A stretch of DNA of 18,319 nt from an uncultured bacterium (GCA_905214225.1 CAJMLL010000050.1:1-18319); one strand, 5' to 3'; shown: positions 7,802-15,384, counted from the first letter of the stretch. The notes: generated from the sequence alone by a model not told the origin. Made by a program: numbers and translations.

Positions 7802-7846
7802 GCTGCTGCTTTAAGCGCATATGCGCTCAGGGCAGCAGTTTTTTTT
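7802..7846 (+). terminator. Intrinsic terminator of the yjiM-like gene
   Basis: GCTGCTGC pairs with GGCAGCAG around a second inner stem AGCGC/GCGCT, directly followed by eight T residues. It is a strong plus-strand terminator. Confidence 0.9.
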
Positions 7847-7940
7847 CTGTGCTCTGCTGCTGCCTCCTTTATTACGGAATCTCTGAAAAAACCGCGAAAG
7901 TGCTTTTATCGGCAGCTGACTGACGGAAACGGGGCAGCAT

Positions 7941-7993
7941 AAAAAATAAGCTGCCGCACAAGTTCATCGTTTCATCATCTCATGCAGCAGCTT
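7941..7993 (-). terminator. Intrinsic terminator of the alpha/beta hydrolase gene
   Basis: Read on the minus strand, AAGCTGCTGCATGAG (7993-7979) pairs over 15 positions, three of them G-U, with CTTGTGCGGCAGCTT (7962-7948), then ATTTTTT. It lies 35 bp past the hydrolase stop. Between this and the plus-strand terminator at 7802-7846 I see nothing else. Confidence 0.85.
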
Positions 7994-8028
7994 CTTATGT
8001 TACGTTTTTTTGATGCCAATGTCTCCTT

Positions 8029-8928
8029 CTACTCATCCAGGAAAGCCAGAATATCCGACACGACGTGGTCGTTTCCGGCTTCATGAAGAATTTCGTGGCG
8101 CATATCCGGGTAAATTTTTACACGTACGTCGCGGACACCGAGCCGGCGGTACATTTTCCCAAGTTCAATCGGTCCCTTGCCGTAATTTCCGACCGGGTCG
8201 TCGATGCCGGAGACGATCAGGATGGATTCGCGTTCCGAGATGCGGGACAGGTAAGGGCGGCGGTAGAGGTCATTGAGTCCCCGCATGAATTCACGGTACA
8301 TGCCGCAGGTGTTGTGCGCACCGCAGTAAGGATCGGCAATATAGGCCTTTACATTATCCTCGTTATAAGAAAGCCAGTCGAGAGGAGTCTTCGGGCTGAC
8401 GATTTTCTTCAGGTATCCGCCGACAGCCATTTTATTGATGAACTTGGATGGCTTGTCCCAGTTGTGGCCGTTTGTGGTCAGCGCAGACAGCATGTTTGCG
8501 ACTGCGTAGGTTCCCCTTGCCGGACCGTTGGAGCCCATAATGACGGCCTTGTCCGCAGTTTCCGGGAAGTGCTCCAGATAAGCCTGAATGACGAAGGAAC
8601 CCATAGAATGTCCGAACAGATAAACCGGAATTCCGCCGACACTGCATTCTGTAACCTTGCGGTGCATGGCCTTCAGCGTCATGTTCCACGCATCCTTCGG
8701 CCAGATTTCCTGCTTTTCCGCAGATTCGGCATTCACACCCTGACCGAAATGGTCAAAGAAATACACGGAATATCCATTCTCATTCAGAATCCGGCAGAAA
8801 TCATCATATCTTTCTGCATATTCGTCCATGCCCGTGATTGCAACAATGAACGCCTTTGGAGATTCGACAGTCCAGCTGCAACCTTTCAGAGCATACTTTT
8901 TCGTAATCGGCACCTCAAAAATAGCCAC
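8029..8928 (-). CDS. Alpha/beta hydrolase, serine aminopeptidase S33 / monoacylglycerol lipase-like
   Basis: A 299-residue cytoplasmic serine hydrolase of the Hydrolase_4 / PldB (COG2267) group, whose members cleave monoacylglycerols, lysophospholipids or other small esters. The nucleophile elbow GHSMGS places Ser108. The acid is Asp243 or Asp244 in IVSGIDDPVGNYG, and the base is His278 in YPDMRHEIL. The early strand-turn segment FFDHFGQG (57-64) supplies the usual DxxGxG-like loop. There is no signal peptide. Translation starts at a GTG (8928) 7 nt after AGGAGG; no ATG fits. A good promoter lies at 8963-8992 and a strong terminator at 7941-7993, so it is monocistronic. The natural substrate cannot be told from sequence. 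Confidence 0.93.
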   Translation of the reverse strand: MAIFEVPITKKYALKGCSWTVESPKAFIVAITGMDEYAERYDDFCRILNENGYSVYFFDHFGQGVNAESAEKQEIWPKDAWNMTLKAMHRKVTECSVGGIPVYLFGHSMGSFVIQAYLEHFPETADKAVIMGSNGPARGTYAVANMLSALTTNGHNWDKPSKFINKMAVGGYLKKIVSPKTPLDWLSYNEDNVKAYIADPYCGAHNTCGMYREFMRGLNDLYRRPYLSRISERESILIVSGIDDPVGNYGKGPIELGKMYRRLGVRDVRVKIYPDMRHEILHEAGNDHVVSDILAFLDE

Positions 8929-8962
8929 GGCAACTCCTCCTATCAGTTTATTTCACAATACT

Positions 8963-8992
8963 ATTCTAGCACTGCAGATAAAGCATTGGCAA
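8963..8992 (-). promoter_or_regulatory. Sigma-A-type promoter of the hydrolase
   Basis: On the minus strand TTGCCA (8992-8987), an 18-bp spacer and TAGAAT (8968-8963) precede the GTG start by about 35 bp. It lies in the 94-bp gap behind the FMN_bind gene, so the hydrolase is not dependent on that gene for transcription. Confidence 0.65.
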
Positions 8993-9022
8993 TAGGATAG
9001 AAGTGTAAATTTCAGAATATTA

Positions 9023-9568
9023 CTATCTTCTGCTTCTTTCAGAAGCGGTGCTGTCATTGGGGTTGTCGAAACTGATGTTGAGCGCGTCTGCCACGGCTTC
9101 AAGTATTCCGTTGCTGGAATATGCTGCACCACTGACCGTATCCACGTTTACGGACTGATTGGAAAGATTTTCATCGATGACCGTTGACTGCGCCTGATTG
9201 AAGAACTGATCGTCATCTTCATAAGATTCCACTGTGATGTCTGTAATTTTACCGTTTTTCACCGTGACTTTTACCCTGCTTGTTCCGCGGTAGCCGGTCC
9301 CGCTGCCTTCATAAGTTCCATCCTTGAACGTTCCATTTATCGAACTGCCGGAAGATCCAGAGGACGAATCTGAAGAGGAACTGGAGGAGTCGGATGAATT
9401 TTCGGAGGAATCAGGTGACCCGGAGGAGTCGGAAGAAGGCGTCGGAAAAGGAAATAAAATGGTGGTGATTGCGGAAGCCATCGACTCCGGCGAAATCAGT
9501 CTGCTGGAAGCAGAAACAGACGGGAGTATCCTTGACCAGTCGGGTTTTGCCGCAAAAATGAAATCCAC
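9023..9568 (-). CDS. FMN-binding-domain protein with Ser/Asp linker, 5' end doubtful
   Basis: The C-terminal half is an FMN_bind domain of the kind found in NqrC/RnfG and in small extracytoplasmic flavoproteins. It reads DGTYEGSGTGYRG, KVTVKNGKITDITVESYEDD, and a final SGAAYSSNGILEAVADAL. Before it comes a Ser/Asp-rich linker (about residues 44-77), typical of exported proteins, which should follow a lipoprotein signal or membrane anchor. None is present: the visible N-terminus is ordinary sequence. The longest frame begins at a GTG at 9568 with no ribosome site, and an ATG about 30 codons later (SPESMASAITTIL) has only a weak one. I infer that the 5' end has been lost or replaced. The motif usually reading SGAT reads SGAA, removing the threonine that carries covalent FMN in NqrC/RnfG; small members may bind FMN noncovalently. 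It could be a pseudogene. Confidence 0.7.
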   Translation of the reverse strand: MDFIFAAKPDWSRILPSVSASSRLISPESMASAITTILFPFPTPSSDSSGSPDSSENSSDSSSSSSDSSSGSSGSSINGTFKDGTYEGSGTGYRGTSRVKVTVKNGKITDITVESYEDDDQFFNQAQSTVIDENLSNQSVNVDTVSGAAYSSNGILEAVADALNISFDNPNDSTASERSRR

Positions 9569-9899
9569 TGCGAGAAAGAATCTGCTGAAAGAAATTTTGA
9601 AAGAAGGTTCTGAAAGTGGTTCTGCCGGGGGTGTACTTTACGTCATGCAGAAATATAAGGGAACATACTATATCGCCTGCATGAAAAATGATGCGATCAG
9701 GGGAAACTCAGACGATAACAAAAACGTGGAAGCGGACCTGATTCCGGACGTTGTAACGGATGCAATGAAGAGGTCTGTAACCGACCCAATACCAGACTCC
9801 GTAACAGACCGGAGTACGTACCGGACGACGTTCACTGTTACACTGCCTGTCGACAAATCAAACACGAGAAAAAACGTAGCCGAATCCCATAACCTATGA
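9459..9899 (+). CDS. Unassigned coding-like frame antisense to the FMN_bind 5' end
   Basis: I do not recognise this 146-residue frame. It starts with an ATG preceded by AAAAGGA at good spacing, and codon use (CTG, GAA, ATC, GAC) resembles the neighbouring genes. The first half contains an alpha-helical, Lys/Glu-rich stretch (KMKSTARKNLLKEILKEG) and a strand-like block (GGVLYVMQKYKGTYYIACM), which could be part of a sensory or extracytoplasmic domain. The second half has an imperfect 8-residue repeat (VTDAMKRS, VTDPIPDS, VTDRSTYR) encoded by 24-bp units. It overlaps the FMN_bind frame by 110 bp on the other strand and ends 42 bp before the dehydrogenase. Either this is a gene fragment joined to a truncated FMN_bind gene, or it is a chance frame. 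No promoter of its own was found. Confidence 0.3.
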   Translation: MVVIAEAIDSGEISLLEAETDGSILDQSGFAAKMKSTARKNLLKEILKEGSESGSAGGVLYVMQKYKGTYYIACMKNDAIRGNSDDNKNVEADLIPDVVTDAMKRSVTDPIPDSVTDRSTYRTTFTVTLPVDKSNTRKNVAESHNL

Positions 9900-9941
9900 T
9901 AAAATCAACATTAGAATAAAAAGTTGACAGGAGGGAAATTT

Positions 9942-11087
9942 ATGGCATACCAATTTGATGAAAATGGTGTAATTGACAATGAAAGCCGCCCATGGGTTCC
10001 TTGGGACATGGTAAATGACTTTATGATCGATACCTTCCAGAAGGTTGGAGTTCCAAAGGAAGATGCAGAAATCTGCACGGATGTCCTTATGGAGAGCGAC
10101 CGCCGCGGAATCGAGAGCCACGGCTGCAACCGTTTCAAGCCGATTTACATCGACAGAATTGATGCCGGAATTCTGAATCCGGTAACCAATCTGGAAATCG
10201 TAAAGGACACCCCGACAACCGTTGTCGCTGATGCGCATGACGGCATGGGTATGGTAGCGTCCTACCATGTTATGGAAATGCTGCTGGATAAAGCATCCAA
10301 GTACGGCCTGGCAATGGGTGCCATCCGCAATTCTTCCCACTACGGAATTGCAGGATACTGGACGACTATGGCAACGGATCAGGGCATGATCGGAATTACC
10401 GGCACCAACGCCCGTCCATCCATCGCGCCGACATTCGGAATCGATAACATGATGGGTACCAATCCGCTGACCTTCTCACTTCCGACCGATGAAGGCTTCC
10501 CGTTCATCCTGGACTGCGCAACCTCCATCACACAGCGCGGAAAGATTGAGTTCTTCGCAAGAAACGGCATGGATACACCGGCAGGCATGGTAATCGGAAG
10601 AGACGGAAAGGCCATGACCAACAGTGAAGAAATCCTGAAGGCCCTGACCGAGGGCAAGGCCGCTCTGGCTCCACTCGGCGGAATCGGAGAAGAACTTGCC
10701 GGCTACAAGGGATACGGATACGCTGCCGTCGTTGAAATCCTCAGCGCCGCACTGGCCAACGGCCTGTTCATGAAAGACCTGACCAACAAGAATCCGGACG
10801 GATCCAAGAGACCTTACCATCTGGGACACTTCTTCCTGGTCATCAATCCGGAGTTCTTCAGCGGCGAAGACGTCTTCAGAAAGAAGACTGGAGACATCCT
10901 CCGTGCACTGCGTAACTCCGCCAAGGCACCGGGCGAAACCCGCATCTTCACACCGGGTGAAAAAGCCCACCTCATCTGGGAGTACAGAAAGAACAGAGGC
11001 GTTCCGGTCGGCGAATCCGTTCAGAAAGAGTTCGTTGAACTGAGAGACCGCTTCGATCTGCCGTATAAATTCCCGTTTGAGAAATAA
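9942..11087 (+). CDS. COG2055 (malate/L-lactate dehydrogenase-type) NAD(P)-dependent oxidoreductase
   Basis: A 381-residue cytoplasmic oxidoreductase of the Ldh2/MDH2 superfamily. The superfamily reduces 2-oxo acids or oxidises 2-hydroxy acids and includes L-sulfolactate, ureidoglycolate and malate dehydrogenases, diketogulonate reductase and piperideine-2-carboxylate reductase. Signature pieces are DRRGIESHG (53-61), the NSSHYG block with probable catalytic His133, MGTNPLTFSLP (171-181), and GYKGYGYAAVVEILSAAL (254-271), which closes the active site. The length is somewhat above the usual 330-360 residues, with extra residues at both ends. AGGAGGG lies 6 nt before the ATG. A terminator follows directly. 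A TATGAT -10 candidate at 9895-9900 has no good -35. The neighbours do not reveal the substrate, so I do not choose between malate, lactate and other acids. Confidence 0.92.
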   Translation: MAYQFDENGVIDNESRPWVPWDMVNDFMIDTFQKVGVPKEDAEICTDVLMESDRRGIESHGCNRFKPIYIDRIDAGILNPVTNLEIVKDTPTTVVADAHDGMGMVASYHVMEMLLDKASKYGLAMGAIRNSSHYGIAGYWTTMATDQGMIGITGTNARPSIAPTFGIDNMMGTNPLTFSLPTDEGFPFILDCATSITQRGKIEFFARNGMDTPAGMVIGRDGKAMTNSEEILKALTEGKAALAPLGGIGEELAGYKGYGYAAVVEILSAALANGLFMKDLTNKNPDGSKRPYHLGHFFLVINPEFFSGEDVFRKKTGDILRALRNSAKAPGETRIFTPGEKAHLIWEYRKNRGVPVGESVQKEFVELRDRFDLPYKFPFEK

Positions 11088-11113
11088 GAAATCGCGGTGT
11101 ATATCAGGATGAG

Positions 11114-11150
11114 AAAACCAGCAGCTTGTATTTTGCAGGCTGCTGGTTTT
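11114..11150 (+). terminator. Intrinsic terminator of the COG2055 dehydrogenase
   Basis: AAAACCAGCAGC and GCTGCTGGTTTT form a 12-bp perfect stem. The 3' arm ends in TTTT, followed by ATATCTT. The run of A residues on the 5' side makes it potentially bidirectional. Confidence 0.85.
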
Positions 11151-11185
11151 ATATCTTGAGTTATTCTGACCACGTCATAAAAAGA

Positions 11186-11204
11186 GGCCGGACAGCAGGT
11201 ATTT
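11186..11204. repeat. 19-bp direct repeat, copy 1
   Basis: GGCCGGACAGCAGGTATTT, identical to 11744-11762 and in the same orientation, 558 bp apart. The flanks differ. An exact 19-mer repeat in under 1 kb of otherwise unrelated sequence is not expected by chance. Confidence 0.8.
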
Positions 11205-11743
11205 CCTATCATGGACTTGAAATGACGACTGCTCTCAATATCTTGTGTCGCTCTCAGCCCTTTCTTGTGCTATTATTTTCCCATGCTGCAATTAAGAAAT
11301 TCACTTTGAAAGACGTTTGTTTCAAACAGGCTGAGATTCCACAGAAAGCCCTTGGTAAAAATCGTGAAAACAGCTGCGTCGTACCAACGCAAAAATATTT
11401 TTGGTAAAATAGAATAATAATCATGATTGCTACCTAAATGTTGTTCAGAAATGAATACATAGCATGTTGCCTGACTGCAGCGATCTATAATTATACTTAA
11501 AAATGCATAGACTTTCTGCTGTGCATAAGGATTGCAGAGGAAAAATTGAGGTATGTGTTAAGATAGCAGAATATTCTTTTGCATGGCTAAGAAAAATGCT
11601 GGAAATCCTTCATTTTTTCCAACGAGATTACCCGGCGTGACAATAGGTAGTTGGTAAAAACTTGTGATTTCCATGAATCTTACTCAAAGCATACTGCATA
11701 CTTGGTAATATGCGTAGCTTTAGCCGTTTCTTACCAAAATAAT

Positions 11744-11762
11744 GGCCGGACAGCAGGTATTT
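11744..11762. repeat. 19-bp direct repeat, copy 2
   Basis: Exact copy of 11186-11204. In both copies the minus strand can be read as NTCCPA or KYLLSG, so it may mark duplicated fragments of one lost coding sequence or of a repeat family. Confidence 0.8.
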
Positions 11763-12003
11763 TTGCTGCATAAAGAATGAATATAAAAAAAGCGTGGGTG
11801 AGCACTGTAAATGAGGGAGGCTTCGCATATAGTATACACAACACCTCGTGCCTCAGCTTTTATCGCAGCCTTCAACGTTGCCCTGATCACCGCTGCATGT
11901 TAGAATGAATTGGGTATATTGTATACATAAATGTCTGCTTATCTGCATAACTATAAAATAGTTTTTATGCCTATGTATAAAACATTCTATATATAATAAA
12001 AGC

Positions 12004-12042
12004 GGAAGCCGGTGTGCTGCAGGCAGCAGCACACCGGCTTCC
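12004..12042 (-). terminator. Intrinsic terminator of the cell-wall hydrolase gene
   Basis: A 17-bp perfect stem (arms 12004-12020 and 12026-12042) with a 5-nt loop, followed on the minus strand by CGCTTTTATTATATA. It begins 32 bp past the hydrolase stop and is the strongest hairpin in the window. Confidence 0.9.
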
Positions 12043-12074
12043 TATCTCATCGATAACCAGCCTCACCGGCCAAG

Positions 12075-13514
12075 TTAGTTCTTCAGATCGTTCTCAATAT
12101 CTCCGTAATATCTGTACACGGCTGTGTAACCATGGGAGAATTTGCTGGTCGGACGGATGTTGATCTCTTCGCCGCTGGAATCACCGGTTTTGCCGTCCCA
12201 GTCCCAGTGCGCGCCGACATCCATCTTGTTTCCGTCATAGATTTCAATGTGGTAGGACGGGTTGACCAGAATGTCTCCGCGCTTCAGCTGGCTGATGGAA
12301 GGCTTTTTTCCGTTGACTTTGACCTGTTTCCAGCCGTTCTGCTTCAGCAGTGTGACGACACCGCCGACGATTGGCGGTTTTTTGCAGGCTCTGACAAAAT
12401 CATCACCCATGCCGCTGTGCGCCAGCGCTGCGGTTACAAATGACGCGCAGTCATAATCGAGACTTGCGCCGGAAACGGTGAAGGGGTCGAAGCGGTCGCT
12501 CTTCAGGGATGTGTAAACCCCCAGGCTGTAGCCGAAACGATTGTCGTTCGCAATGTCCTCTGCCCAGCGGACCATTGCCTCAACGCCGGTTCCCTCATCC
12601 GGAATCTCATCCAGAATGGAAACACTGACTGTGCTGTTTTCCGCAACCTTGCTGCCCGCCTTTGCGCTCTGGCGGACAACGTCCTTAAAATCATAAGAAG
12701 GATATTTGGACTTCAGTGTAGAAGCCGTTACAAAAGACGTGTTTCCGACGGAACTCTTCAGTCCTGCCTTTTTTAGTGCCTTTGCCGCGGAAGTCTTGGA
12801 TTTTCCGACAACATTCGGAACCGTTACCTTCTTATATCCCGGAACCGTAACCTTTGCAGAACTGCTGACGCCATTGTGCGCGATTGCGTAAATCTGCGCC
12901 GTTCCTTTTTTCTTTGCGGTGACTTTTCCGGAGGAACTTACAGAAGCGACGCTGCTGTTGGAAGAGTACCAGCGGATTGGTGTCGTTTCAGACAGTTTTC
13001 CGTCAGCCGATGCCTTCAGCGTGGAAGAGTGGCGGATGTAAATCGTCGCTTTCTCCCTGCTCAGGGTGACCTTTGTCGCGTTATCAGAGTCTGAAGTCGT
13101 GGAAACGCTGACCGGAAGGGAATATGTGGAATAACTGCCGCCCTTAAATGCGCGGACTTTCAGGTACACGACCTTACCGGCATCCGCCGCGACTTCAGCA
13201 CTCGTATCCTTGAAATTGCCGCCGGAACGCTTGTAACCGCTGTTCTTCTGATCGGAAACATAAACGCGGTAGTAAGACGCGCCGGAAGACGCATTCCAAG
13301 TCAGTTTAATCGTGCGCTGTGCCTGAGAGGACGTATCGTCACTGCTCTGGGCCTCCAGCTGGGCCTGCACCATCTGCACCTGCGCAGGCTTAGACGCCGC
13401 GTGCGCCTCCGGAGCCAGCGCCGCCATTCCCGACAGCGCCGTCAGACCACTCAGAGTGATCACCGCAGCCCTGCGGAACATTTTATGGTTAGAATCGCTT
13501 GTATTCATAAACAT
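12075..13514 (-). CDS. Secreted modular peptidoglycan hydrolase (Fn3-like, BIG2, PASTA, NlpC/P60-like)
   Basis: A 479-residue exported protein. A signal peptide (basic FRRAA, hydrophobic core, cleavage near AHA-AS at about residue 39) is followed by an Fn3-like module (about 65-140), a BIG2 Ig-like domain (about 149-223), a PASTA domain (about 230-300, VTVPNVVGKSKTSAAKALKK) and a C-terminal cysteine peptidase/amidase. The catalytic Cys is Cys356 in YDCASFV and the His is His422 in SYHIEIYDG; Asp431 or His436 could be the third residue. BIG2 and PASTA suggest wall anchoring and binding of muropeptides or uncrosslinked peptidoglycan. The protein likely cleaves cell-wall peptides. I chose the middle of three nearby ATGs (13514), best spaced (7 nt) from AGGAG; 13517 and 13508 are possible. 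It has its own extended -10 promoter, phased repeats and terminator. Confidence 0.9.
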   Translation of the reverse strand: MFMNTSDSNHKMFRRAAVITLSGLTALSGMAALAPEAHAASKPAQVQMVQAQLEAQSSDDTSSQAQRTIKLTWNASSGASYYRVYVSDQKNSGYKRSGGNFKDTSAEVAADAGKVVYLKVRAFKGGSYSTYSLPVSVSTTSDSDNATKVTLSREKATIYIRHSSTLKASADGKLSETTPIRWYSSNSSVASVSSSGKVTAKKKGTAQIYAIAHNGVSSSAKVTVPGYKKVTVPNVVGKSKTSAAKALKKAGLKSSVGNTSFVTASTLKSKYPSYDFKDVVRQSAKAGSKVAENSTVSVSILDEIPDEGTGVEAMVRWAEDIANDNRFGYSLGVYTSLKSDRFDPFTVSGASLDYDCASFVTAALAHSGMGDDFVRACKKPPIVGGVVTLLKQNGWKQVKVNGKKPSISQLKRGDILVNPSYHIEIYDGNKMDVGAHWDWDGKTGDSSGEEINIRPTSKFSHGYTAVYRYYGDIENDLKN

Positions 13515-13605
13515 CATGAGTCTCCTGTATTCATTCGATTTATTCGACAAAATGAAAACAGCAAGGCAAAAAATGCTCTGCTGTGTCCTGGAAAATTATG
13601 TCCCT

Positions 13606-13634
13606 ATTGTAGCACAGAAAAAGGAAAATGTGAA
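13606..13634 (-). promoter_or_regulatory. Extended -10 promoter of the wall hydrolase
   Basis: On the minus strand TTCACA (13634-13629), a 17-bp spacer and TGC-TACAAT (13614-13606) give a good promoter about 90 bp before the start codon, leaving a leader of roughly 85 nt. Confidence 0.65.
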
Positions 13635-13640
13635 GGATTA

Positions 13641-13667
13641 CTAAGATTTAGTTAAGATTTACTAAAG
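13641..13667. promoter_or_regulatory. 11-bp-phased YTAAG repeats, probable OmpR-family operator
   Basis: CTAAG (13641-13645), TTAAG (13652-13656) and TAAAG (13663-13667) are 11 bp apart and separated by ATTTAG and ATTTAC. The array ends 6 bp upstream of the wall-hydrolase -35 element. It resembles the TTAAG array at 2115-2142 in front of the response regulator. Confidence 0.5.
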
Positions 13668-13759
13668 AAATTGTGCGTACAGACTGACAATTCCCATAGC
13701 ACGACAAGCTGGCTGTCTTCTTGAACGTGAAATTTTGTCCGAAAACAATTAAAAGCACG

Positions 13760-13785
13760 GATAAGATATGTTATCATTATATAAT
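13760..13785 (+). promoter_or_regulatory. Possible lysA promoter region with inverted repeat
   Basis: TATAAT at 13780-13785 lies 22 bp before the lysA ATG, with no good -35. GATAA-GATATG-TTATC (13760-13775) is an inverted repeat filling the spacer, so a regulator may bind there. I see no lysine riboswitch; the leader is too short. Confidence 0.35.
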
Positions 13786-13807
13786 CAATGAGCAGAAGGA
13801 GACTGAA

Positions 13808-15082
13808 ATGAAGAAAAAGCCATTCATTACATTAGAAAAAGCGAAGGAAATCGCGGAGCAGTATCCGACTCCGTATTACGTCTATGACGAGGCAGGAATT
13901 CGCAGGAATGCGGAAAACGTCTATAAAGCATTCGCTTGGAATAAAGGCTTTCGGGAATATTTTGCCGTCAAAGCCACACCAAACCCGTTTATTCTGCAGA
14001 TTCTGAGCGAGTACGGCTGTGGATGCGACTGCTCGTCCATGGCAGAGCTGATGCTGTCCGATGCCTGCGGAATCAAGGGGCATAAGATTATGTTCAGTTC
14101 CAACGACACGCCGGTGGAAGAGTATAGGTACGCCGACCAGCTCGGCGCCATTATCAACCTGGACGACCTGTCCGACGTGAAAATCCTGAAAGCCACGCTG
14201 GGCCACGTTCCGGAGACGATCTGCTGCCGCTACAATCCGGGCGGTGTCTTCAAGATGAGCAACGGCATCATGGATAATCCGGGAGACGCGAAATACGGCA
14301 TGAGCGAGGAGCAGATGACCGAGGCCTTCCGCGAGCTGAAAGCCGGCGGGGCGAAGCATTTCGGCATCCACGCCTTCCTGGCCAGCAACACGGTGACGAA
14401 CGACTACTACCCGCAGCTCGCCGAAGAGCTGTTTTCCCTGGCCGTCCGCCTGAAAAAGAAGCTGGACATCGACATCCGCTTCATCAACCTGTCCGGCGGC
14501 GTCGGCGTGGCCTACAAGCCAGACCAGACCCCGAACGACATCTTCAAGATCGGCGAGGGCGTGCACCAGGTTTACGACCGCATCTTCAAGCCGGAAGGCA
14601 TGGACGACATCGCCATCTACACAGAAATGGGCCGCTTCATGCTGGGACCATACGGCGCACTGGTCACCAGAGCCGTCCACGAGAAGAAGACCTATAAGGA
14701 CTACATCGGCTGCGATGCCTGCGCTTCCAACCTCATGCGTCCGATGATGTACGGTGCCTACCACCACATCACCGTCCTCGGCAAAGAAGACCTGCCAGAT
14801 GACCACGTCTACGATGTGACCGGCGCACTCTGTGAAAACAGCGATAAATTCGCCATCGACCGGAAACTCCCGAAAATCGACCTCGGCGACTACCTCTACA
14901 TCCACGACACCGGCGCCCACGGCCACTCCATGGGCTACCAGTACAACGGACGCCTCCGTTCCGCGGAAATCCTGCTCCACGAAGACGGGACATTCAGCAT
15001 GATCCGCCGCGCAGAAACCACCAATGACTACTTCGCAACCCTTGATTTCTGCGACGTCGGGAAAAAGCTGCTGAGGAAGTAG
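13808..15082 (+). CDS. lysA: Diaminopimelate decarboxylase
   Basis: A 424-residue PLP enzyme of the alanine racemase / group IV decarboxylase fold. It converts meso-2,6-diaminopimelate to L-lysine and CO2, the last step of lysine synthesis. The PLP lysine is Lys55 in YFAVKATPNP. The glycine loop is LSGGVGVAY (228-236), EMGRFMLGPYG (273-283) is the phosphate/substrate region, GCDACASNLMRPMMYGAYHH spans 301-320, and the dimer-supplied CENSD cysteine is Cys342. GYQYNGRLRSAE (376-387) corresponds to the family's YNxRPRxAE block. The usual HxHIGS segment reads FGIHAFLASNT (185-195), a variant seen in part of the family, so a related amino-acid decarboxylase is not fully excluded. AGAAGGAGA lies about 6 nt before the ATG at 13808; upstream in-frame sequence is not needed. 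It is divergent from the wall hydrolase. No clear terminator follows. Confidence 0.92.
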   Translation: MKKKPFITLEKAKEIAEQYPTPYYVYDEAGIRRNAENVYKAFAWNKGFREYFAVKATPNPFILQILSEYGCGCDCSSMAELMLSDACGIKGHKIMFSSNDTPVEEYRYADQLGAIINLDDLSDVKILKATLGHVPETICCRYNPGGVFKMSNGIMDNPGDAKYGMSEEQMTEAFRELKAGGAKHFGIHAFLASNTVTNDYYPQLAEELFSLAVRLKKKLDIDIRFINLSGGVGVAYKPDQTPNDIFKIGEGVHQVYDRIFKPEGMDDIAIYTEMGRFMLGPYGALVTRAVHEKKTYKDYIGCDACASNLMRPMMYGAYHHITVLGKEDLPDDHVYDVTGALCENSDKFAIDRKLPKIDLGDYLYIHDTGAHGHSMGYQYNGRLRSAEILLHEDGTFSMIRRAETTNDYFATLDFCDVGKKLLRK

Positions 15083-15093
15083 CTGAGGAAGTA
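15070..15093. repeat. 12-bp tandem duplication across the lysA stop
   Basis: GCTGAGGAAGTA occurs twice in a row and each copy ends in an in-frame TAG. The second copy lies outside the present gene, giving back-to-back stop codons. Confidence 0.8.
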
Positions 15094-15215
15094 GCTGCGG
15101 AAAAAACGCAGTACACGATGCCGGGCAGGCTGAGAATTGCAGAATACCAGCTTTTATCAGGGGAAAAAGGTGAGAGCAGACAGGCGGCAGATTGGCCGAG
15201 AACTGCGGAATGCCG

Positions 15216-15275
15216 GTTTCAATGAGGCCGATGATGGTCAGAACTGCCGTGATTATACTGACGGCAGCTTGAAAC
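15216..15275. repeat. Nested inverted repeats
   Basis: GTTTCAA (15216-15222) pairs with TTGAAAC (15269-15275), and inside it CTGCCGT (15244-15250) pairs with ACGGCAG (15261-15267) around a 10-nt loop. There is no U tract on either side. Confidence 0.5.
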
Positions 15276-15384
15276 TGAGAAGATGGAGAAATCAGAAGAC
15301 CTCTGTAATGGTGCCTGAGCAGCGATCGACATGGAAATCCACAGGATTCAATGTCTGCTGGTGTATATAATTGTGGAATTGCAG

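Larger units (their letters stand above)
11151..12003 (+). other. AT-rich stretch without a convincing gene
   Basis: About 850 bp with clearly higher AT content than the flanking genes. Short frames on both strands lack ribosome sites and recognisable domains. It holds the 19-bp repeat pair (separate entries), several TTGGTAAAA-like words (near 11350, 11399, 11650, 11702 and inverted near 11731), and a small hairpin ATGCATA/TGTGCAT (11502-11525). On the minus strand the stretch from about 11894 down to 11724 reads as a short open frame starting VIRATLKAAIKAEARG, but without a ribosome site. It may be remnant mobile DNA; I cannot name an element. Confidence 0.4.

Noticed and set aside
11126..11407. 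93-codon plus-strand frame after the dehydrogenase terminator
   Set aside because: It begins inside the terminator hairpin, lacks a ribosome site and resembles no family.
11628..11828. Minus-strand frame containing KYLLSG, like the zinc-ribbon region of large serine recombinases
   Set aside because: Only six residues match; no CxxC pair or recombinase core follows. The same DNA word recurs in another context, so the match is probably fortuitous.
11832..11926. GTATAC palindromes (11832, 11921; also 15759 and 16376) as GntR-type operators
   Set aside because: A 6-bp word is expected about this often in 18 kb, and two of the sites have no adjacent gene to regulate.
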